Shown here in pieces: positions 58,529-59,374 of a stretch of DNA of 59,374 nt. The position numbers and the translations under genes are program-made. Where the stretch lies: contig NZ_JAAGLY010000038.1 in NCBI RefSeq assembly GCF_010548375.1, positions 1-59,374 on the forward strand. The letters run 5' to 3'. The notes beneath the pieces are model-generated. The model saw only the letters and a program-made list of their open reading frames with translations, was not told the DNA's origin and did not search any database. This DNA is from Streptomyces sp. SID13726. Its GTDB lineage: Bacteria; Actinomycetota; Actinomycetes; Streptomycetales; Streptomycetaceae. Numbering within the stretch: the first letter of the stretch is position 1; each line of letters begins with the position of its first letter.

Positions 58529-58925
58529 AGTCGTTCCACGCGAGGCAGTAGGCGCGCGACTCGGGGCCCACGGCCGGCCAGACGGAACGGAGGTCGAAGC
58601 CCTTGTCCCAGGCGTTGAGCAGGACCTCGAAGAAGCCGGTGGCCACGGCGTCGCGGTCCTGGTCGCTTCCGTCGACCTGGATGTCCTCCAGGAGCCGGAA
58701 GAGCTGACGGGTCTGTGCCTCGCTGAAGGCGGCCGGGGTCGGGGCCTGGGCGGAGGTCCCGGTGTAGGCACGCCCGAGGGCGCCGAGCCGGACCGTCAGG
58801 GGCGGTACGTCGTCCGGGGCGCCCTGCGCCTCAGGCCCTCGCCAGCTCTCGACCTCGGCACGGTCGGCCTCGGCCAGGACCTCGCTGACGCCCACCAGTT
58901 CCTCCCACCACGGCGGAGTCGCCAC
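58494..58925 (-). CDS. Hypothetical protein, 143 residues
   Basis: GTG at 58925 (VATPPWWEELVGVSEVLAEA) sits 5 nt after AGGGAGGG, a strong ribosome site. The sequence is acidic, mostly helical, with FEVLLNAWDKGFDLRSVWPA and a C-terminal AWNDFTGVPTPDWM. No signal peptide and no family recognised. A longer start into the GTCCG-repeat region is unlikely. Ends overlap the DUF2127 gene by 35 bp. Confidence 0.72.
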   Translation of the reverse strand: MATPPWWEELVGVSEVLAEADRAEVESWRGPEAQGAPDDVPPLTVRLGALGRAYTGTSAQAPTPAAFSEAQTRQLFRLLEDIQVDGSDQDRDAVATGFFEVLLNAWDKGFDLRSVWPAVGPESRAYCLAWNDFTGVPTPDWMR

Positions 58926-58953
58926 GGATGCCCTCCCTATGTCCGAGTACCTT

Positions 58954-59003
58954 GTCCGGTCCGGTCCAGTCCTGTCCGATGCGGTCCGATCCGGTCCGGA
59001 CAC
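58954..59003. repeat. GTCCG-rich short tandem repeat
   Basis: Imperfect 5- and 10-mers (GTCCGGTCCGGTCC, GTCCGATGCG, GTCCGATCCG) between the small gene and the MarR stop codon, about 50 bp. Probably the promoter-proximal spacer of the small gene. Confidence 0.55.
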
Positions 59004-59004
59004 C

Positions 59005-59374
59005 TTAGGCCCACGGGGCCGTGACCTCCCGCACCAGGGTCAGCGCCTCGCGCAGCTGCCTCATGCGGCGCTTGCCGAGGTGCTCCTCCCACTCCTTCTC
59101 CACCGCGGCGACGACCCCGTCCGCGACCTCCTTCACCGCCCACGCCTCCGCCGCGCCACGCACCAGCCGCGCCCGCCTGTCGGTCGGGTCGGCGGCACGG
59201 GTGACATACCCCGCCTTCTCCAGCTGATCGACCAGGAACCCGGCGGTCTGTCGGTGCCCGACGCCCGACGCCCGACGCGCGGTGCCCGACGCCCGACGCG
59301 CGGTGCCCGACGCCCGACGCGCGGTGCCCGACGCCCGACGCGCGGTGCCCGACGCCCGACGCGCGGTGCCCGAC
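59005..59374 (-). CDS. MarR-like regulator, N-terminus beyond window edge
   Basis: TAA at 59005-59007. Reading upstream, the protein ends with QLREALTLVREVTAPWA, preceded by the wing RAADPTDRRARLV and the helix HRQTAGFLVDQLEKAGYV, a typical MarR winged helix. Further upstream, at least four heptapeptides TARRASG run in frame to the edge. In ordinary relatives one such segment leads into the recognition helix, so the repeat looks like an expansion inside the DNA-binding region. The start and N-terminal half are not in the window; it could be functional or broken. Confidence 0.72.
   Translation of the reverse strand, partial: SGTARRASGTARRASGTARRASGTARRASGTARRASGVGHRQTAGFLVDQLEKAGYVTRAADPTDRRARLVRGAAEAWAVKEVADGVVAAVEKEWEEHLGKRRMRQLREALTLVREVTAPWA
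59253..59374. repeat. 21-bp tandem repeat within the MarR-like gene
   Basis: From 59281 the unit GGTGCCCGACGCCCGACGCGC repeats exactly (59281, 59302, 59323, 59344, 59365 to the edge). A 28-bp variant precedes it at 59253. Period 21 keeps the reading frame, giving TARRASG per unit. Confidence 0.9.

Noticed and set aside
59253..59374. CRISPR-like array at the right edge
   Set aside because: Units are head-to-tail 21-mers without unique spacers, and they read in frame with a MarR gene.

Overview
The window is high-GC actinobacterial DNA, and everything points to Streptomyces. There is a strong GC bias at third codon positions, frequent GTG and TTG starts, 4-bp ATGA/GTGA overlaps, several start codons sitting 6-7 nt after a TAnnnT -10 hexamer (leaderless pattern), and the Streptomyces polar-growth pair filP-scy. 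From memory of family and locus order, the arrangement resembles the S. coelicolor SCO539x-SCO544x core segment, with local losses and insertions. No tRNA, rRNA, IS element or CRISPR array was seen.

Layout, 0-15 kb. An ABC export operon (two ATPases, one permease; the first ATPase runs off the left edge) lies beside a TetR/MFS efflux pair with two near-identical palindromic operators. The coiled-coil cytoskeletal genes filP and scy follow. Next come methylmalonyl-CoA epimerase, a thiolase and the MeaB GTPase (propionyl/methylmalonyl-CoA and acetoacetyl-CoA metabolism). An MFS exporter then has a hexapeptide upstream frame and a folded leader that buries its ribosome binding site. A PepSY protein is divergent from an OmpR-type two-component system.

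15-32 kb. This part holds a MarR regulator, three overlapping AIM24-family genes, and a lower-GC gene for a Tat-exported amidohydrolase/decarboxylase-like lipoprotein. A four-gene operon follows (SRPBCC-like membrane protein, DUF4166, TetR, SMP-30 lactonase) with two matching operators in front of it. After a thiamine-binding/DUF3817 pair comes a CslA-like glycan synthase, GlxA-like copper-radical oxidase and GH6 cellulase triad, the gene set known from Streptomyces hyphal-tip glycan synthesis. Then come MarR, DUF3817 and a tiny remnant of an isobutyryl-CoA mutase (icmA) gene.

32-44 kb. TetR and a thioredoxin-TPR protein are divergent. A DUF6230/DUF6114/secreted Ser-Pro-Asp-rich protein cluster follows a 660-bp leader rich in small palindromes. 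Central carbon genes follow: pyruvate kinase, acetate kinase and phosphate acetyltransferase, with phosphofructokinase divergent.

44-59 kb. This part holds an HTH regulator and a PPOX/F420 oxidoreductase, a sugar ABC importer (binding protein plus two permeases) and an MTA/SAH-nucleosidase-like protein divergent from a small membrane protein. A CitA/CitB-type two-component system is divergent from a DctA dicarboxylate carrier. A TetR/MFS pair with three operator-like palindromes, a DUF2127 protein, a small unknown gene and a MarR gene running off the right edge complete the window.

The most unusual features are the folded leader before the MFS gene at 13.1 kb, the icmA remnant at 32.1 kb, four repeat arrays that start at or overlap gene ends (45.35-46.07, 50.76-50.89, 54.84-55.25 and 59.25-59.37 kb), and a heptapeptide expansion inside the predicted DNA-binding region of the last MarR gene.
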